Below, piece by piece: positions 30,536 through 32,334 of a stretch of 32,334 nucleotides of DNA (position 1 is its first letter; each line of letters begins with the position of its first letter). This DNA comes from DATBLZ01 sp036555065 (lineage in GTDB: Bacteria; Pseudomonadota; Gammaproteobacteria; Steroidobacterales; Rariloculaceae): NCBI GenBank assembly GCA_036555065.1, contig DATBLZ010000006.1, positions 1 through 32,334 of the forward strand, read 5' to 3'. The position numbers and the translations under genes are program-made. The notes beneath the pieces are model-generated. The model did not search any database. It was not told the DNA's origin and saw only the letters and a program-made list of their open reading frames with translations.

Positions 30536-30955
30536 GTGCGGTACTTGCACACAATGGTCCGCGTGACCGACCTGAAAGCGTCGCTCGATTTCTACTGCAA
30601 CAAGCTCGGCCTCAAGGAGATCAGGCGCTCGGAGCATGAAGCGGGCCGCTTCACGCTCGTGTTCGTCGCGCCCGCAGGCCAGGAGGAATCCCAGCTCGAG
30701 CTCACGTACAACTGGGACCCCGAGCCCTATGGCGAAGGCCGGAACTTCGGCCACGTCGCGTTCCAGGTCGACGACATCTACGCGACGTGCAAGAAGCTCC
30801 AAGCCGCGGGCGTCACGATCAATCGTCCGCCGCGCGACGGCCACATGGCCTTCATCCGCTCGCCCGACAACATCTCGATCGAGCTGTTGCAGAAAGGCGC
30901 CGCGCAGCCCGTGGCGGAGCCGTGGAAGTCGATGCCGAACGTGGGGCGTTGGTAG
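30536..30955 (+). CDS. gloA: Lactoylglutathione lyase (glyoxalase I)
   Basis: Isomerises the methylglyoxal-glutathione hemithioacetal to lactoylglutathione. The 139-residue VOC protein keeps the metal ligands His5, Glu55, His73 and Glu116 in MRYLHTMVRV, QLELTYN, FGHVAFQV and SIELLQ, matching the Ni-type E. coli enzyme (H5, E56, H74, E122). NWDPEPYGEGRNFGH is the GlxI loop. The GTG at 30536 gives the standard N-terminus. The extra tail (QPVAEPWKSMPNVGRW) is short. It converges with the diguanylate cyclase gene. Confidence 0.93.
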   Translation: MRYLHTMVRVTDLKASLDFYCNKLGLKEIRRSEHEAGRFTLVFVAPAGQEESQLELTYNWDPEPYGEGRNFGHVAFQVDDIYATCKKLQAAGVTINRPPRDGHMAFIRSPDNISIELLQKGAAQPVAEPWKSMPNVGRW

Positions 30956-32176
30956 CTAGCCGACGCGATAGGCGCGGAAGTTGCCCGTGTCGATGTCGCT
31001 CTCGTTCGCGTCCTTGAAGATCACGCGATTGCGGCCTTCCTGCTTCGCGCGATAGAGCGCCTCGTCCGCGGCCTGAATCGCGCCCGCAAGGCTTCTGCCC
31101 GAGCCCGGGCGCGCGAGCGCAACGCCGACGCTCACGGTCACGAAATCGCCGGCCTGCGAGCCTTCATGCTCGATCGCGAGATCGAGGACGTCGTAGCGGA
31201 TCTGCTCGGGCAGCGCGTGCGCGTAGTCGTCGGGCGGCCCGTAGAGCACGAGCACGAACTCTTCGCCGCCGTAGCGCGCGCAGAAATCGAACGGCCGCTT
31301 CGCGCAGCGCGCGATCGTCTGCGCGACGCGCTTGAGGCAATCGTCGCCGGCCTGATGGCCGTAGAGATCGTTGTAGATCTTGAAGTAGTCGATGTCGACG
31401 AAGATGATCTCGATCGCGACGTCCTCGCGGCGCGACTGCCTCCAAATGCGGTGCACGTAGTCGTCGAAGATGCGGCGGTTGTAGAGGCCCGTGAGGCCGT
31501 CGCGTTGCGCGAGCTCGTTCAAGAGCCGCGTCTCGAGGAAGCCCGTGCGCACGGCGTGCTCGAGGTTGAAGCTCGAGATCGCGCCGATCATGGTCGACGT
31601 CGCGAGTATCGCCGTCGTATAGAAGAGCTCGTTGAGCGGCAGGCCGAGAACGAATCCCATGACCAAGTGCGCGACGACGAGGAACGCGGCAATCGACGTC
31701 GCAACGACGAATCGGAATCCGAGGAACATGCTCGCATAGAGGTTCACGAGCACGACGCCCGCGAGCAAGTACGAGGTGCCCTGCAGTGCCGCGATTTGGC
31801 ATATGTAAGTCGACACGAGACCGACGACCGTCACGCCGACGCTGGCGATGACCGCGAAGTGACGCTCGAGCGCCGGCAAATAGGCCGCGAAGACCATGAC
31901 GGCCAAAATCGGGCACAGCACGCCGAGGCGCAGCAAATTGATCTGCGCGGTCACGTCGGAGCCGCCGACGAGGAAGTCGAGGCACGCGAGCGACAGCACG
32001 AGGATCAGCGCGATAAGGCCCGAAAGCCGGGCGCGCGGCATGTTCTGCGTCGTGTAGAACTCGCGGAAATCTTTCTCGAGGAGGCTCGAGAACCTGAGCC
32101 TGGGGAAGCCTTGCGTGAGCTGCTCCGCAAACGGCGATCCCAGACTCTCCCGATTGTATGCAGCAGGCAGATCCAT
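30956..32176 (-). CDS. Membrane-bound diguanylate cyclase (GGDEF) with I-site
   Basis: Makes cyclic di-GMP. The 406 residues start with a 50-residue cytosolic segment, then about six membrane helices (about 51-200), then a GGDEF domain from about 222. The active-site motif is GGEEF (303-307), and RPFD (294-297) five residues before it is an intact inhibitory I-site, so product feedback is expected. The substrate-side DGLTGLYNRR and VDIDYFKIYND motifs are present. The membrane part does not look like a MASE or CHASE domain that I can name with confidence. The start is an ATG at 32176. It is the last complete gene in the window. Confidence 0.93.
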   Translation of the reverse strand: MDLPAAYNRESLGSPFAEQLTQGFPRLRFSSLLEKDFREFYTTQNMPRARLSGLIALILVLSLACLDFLVGGSDVTAQINLLRLGVLCPILAVMVFAAYLPALERHFAVIASVGVTVVGLVSTYICQIAALQGTSYLLAGVVLVNLYASMFLGFRFVVATSIAAFLVVAHLVMGFVLGLPLNELFYTTAILATSTMIGAISSFNLEHAVRTGFLETRLLNELAQRDGLTGLYNRRIFDDYVHRIWRQSRREDVAIEIIFVDIDYFKIYNDLYGHQAGDDCLKRVAQTIARCAKRPFDFCARYGGEEFVLVLYGPPDDYAHALPEQIRYDVLDLAIEHEGSQAGDFVTVSVGVALARPGSGRSLAGAIQAADEALYRAKQEGRNRVIFKDANESDIDTGNFRAYRVG

Positions 32177-32334
32177 CGTGGCTCACGGCTCTGCAGAACA
32201 GCGAGAGAATGCGCCCCGCGGCCACGGCTGTCGTGAACCGAGATCACACTGAGCCCGGGTTCAGAACCGCGATTCTCCCGTTCGCAATTGCTCCCGTGCC
32301 ACGGTCTAGCGGTAGAGCGGGACCAAAGGGTCGG

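Noticed and set aside
32285..32334. tRNA-like string (AGCGGTAGAGC) at the right edge
   Set aside because: It resembles a D-arm, but the preceding stem is not paired properly (GTCT in place of GCTC), TA is missing at positions 8-9, and the sequence ends before an anticodon arm can be judged. A tRNAscan of the next 60 bases would settle it.
32177..32334. Gene or promoter in the right-hand end
   Set aside because: I see no convincing reading frame or -35/-10 pair; only a GGTTCTGAACC palindrome near 32260 that could be chance.

Overview
The window reads as chromosome of a high-GC gammaproteobacterium. The best evidence is gene order: accB-accC-prmA-(DUF3426 zinc-ribbon gene)-fis-purH-purD, and rhlB divergent from trxA-rho. 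YrfG- and CysQ-like genes, and short palindromes of the GGAGCGGCTTCAGCCGCGA type known from pseudomonads and xanthomonads, agree with this. I cannot name a genus; a lineage near Xanthomonadales, Nevskiales or Steroidobacterales is a guess. Almost all sequence is coding. I see no complete tRNA, rRNA, CRISPR array, integrase or IS transposase.

Layout. 1-7025 (+): fatty-acid initiation (accB, cut by the left edge, and accC), prmA, a membrane zinc-ribbon protein, fis with its own promoter, then purH and purD in overlapping reading frames. 7079-9759 (-): a BlaI/BlaR1-like module, made of a BlaI-type repressor with two operator palindromes in its promoter, an M56 membrane protease whose outer domain is a degenerate SGNH hydrolase, and a DUF6152 exported protein. 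9768-10738 (+): a decayed VOC-family gene and a uridine-kinase-like P-loop protein. 10757-14158: rho and trxA (-) divergent from rhlB (+). 14242-21082: yrfG (-), cysQ and a DUF465 gene (+), glk (+), an NTP/NDP-exchange-type transporter (-), a small lipoprotein (+) and a divergent EF-G paralogue (+). 21089-27033 (-): an HTH protein, an orphan phage-type tail sheath protein, a rhomboid protease, an L,D-transpeptidase lipoprotein, SohB and LipA. 27068-32176: greB (+), a 66-residue protein (-), an OmpA-domain protein (+), an alpha/beta hydrolase (-), glyoxalase I (+) and a membrane diguanylate cyclase with an intact I-site (-).

Three things stand out. First, the BlaR1-like protein carries an SGNH fold with all the catalytic blocks I can compare altered, which suggests a ligand sensor built from a dead hydrolase. 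Second, a lone contractile-tail sheath gene sits in a run of cell-envelope genes. It is followed in the same frame, after a single TGA, by an excisionase-like HTH whose first helix is encoded before any usable start codon. Third, seven REP-type sites recur, and five of them form part of a coding sequence: an internal in-frame segment of the zinc-ribbon gene, the stop codons of the kinase and sohB, and both ends of greB.
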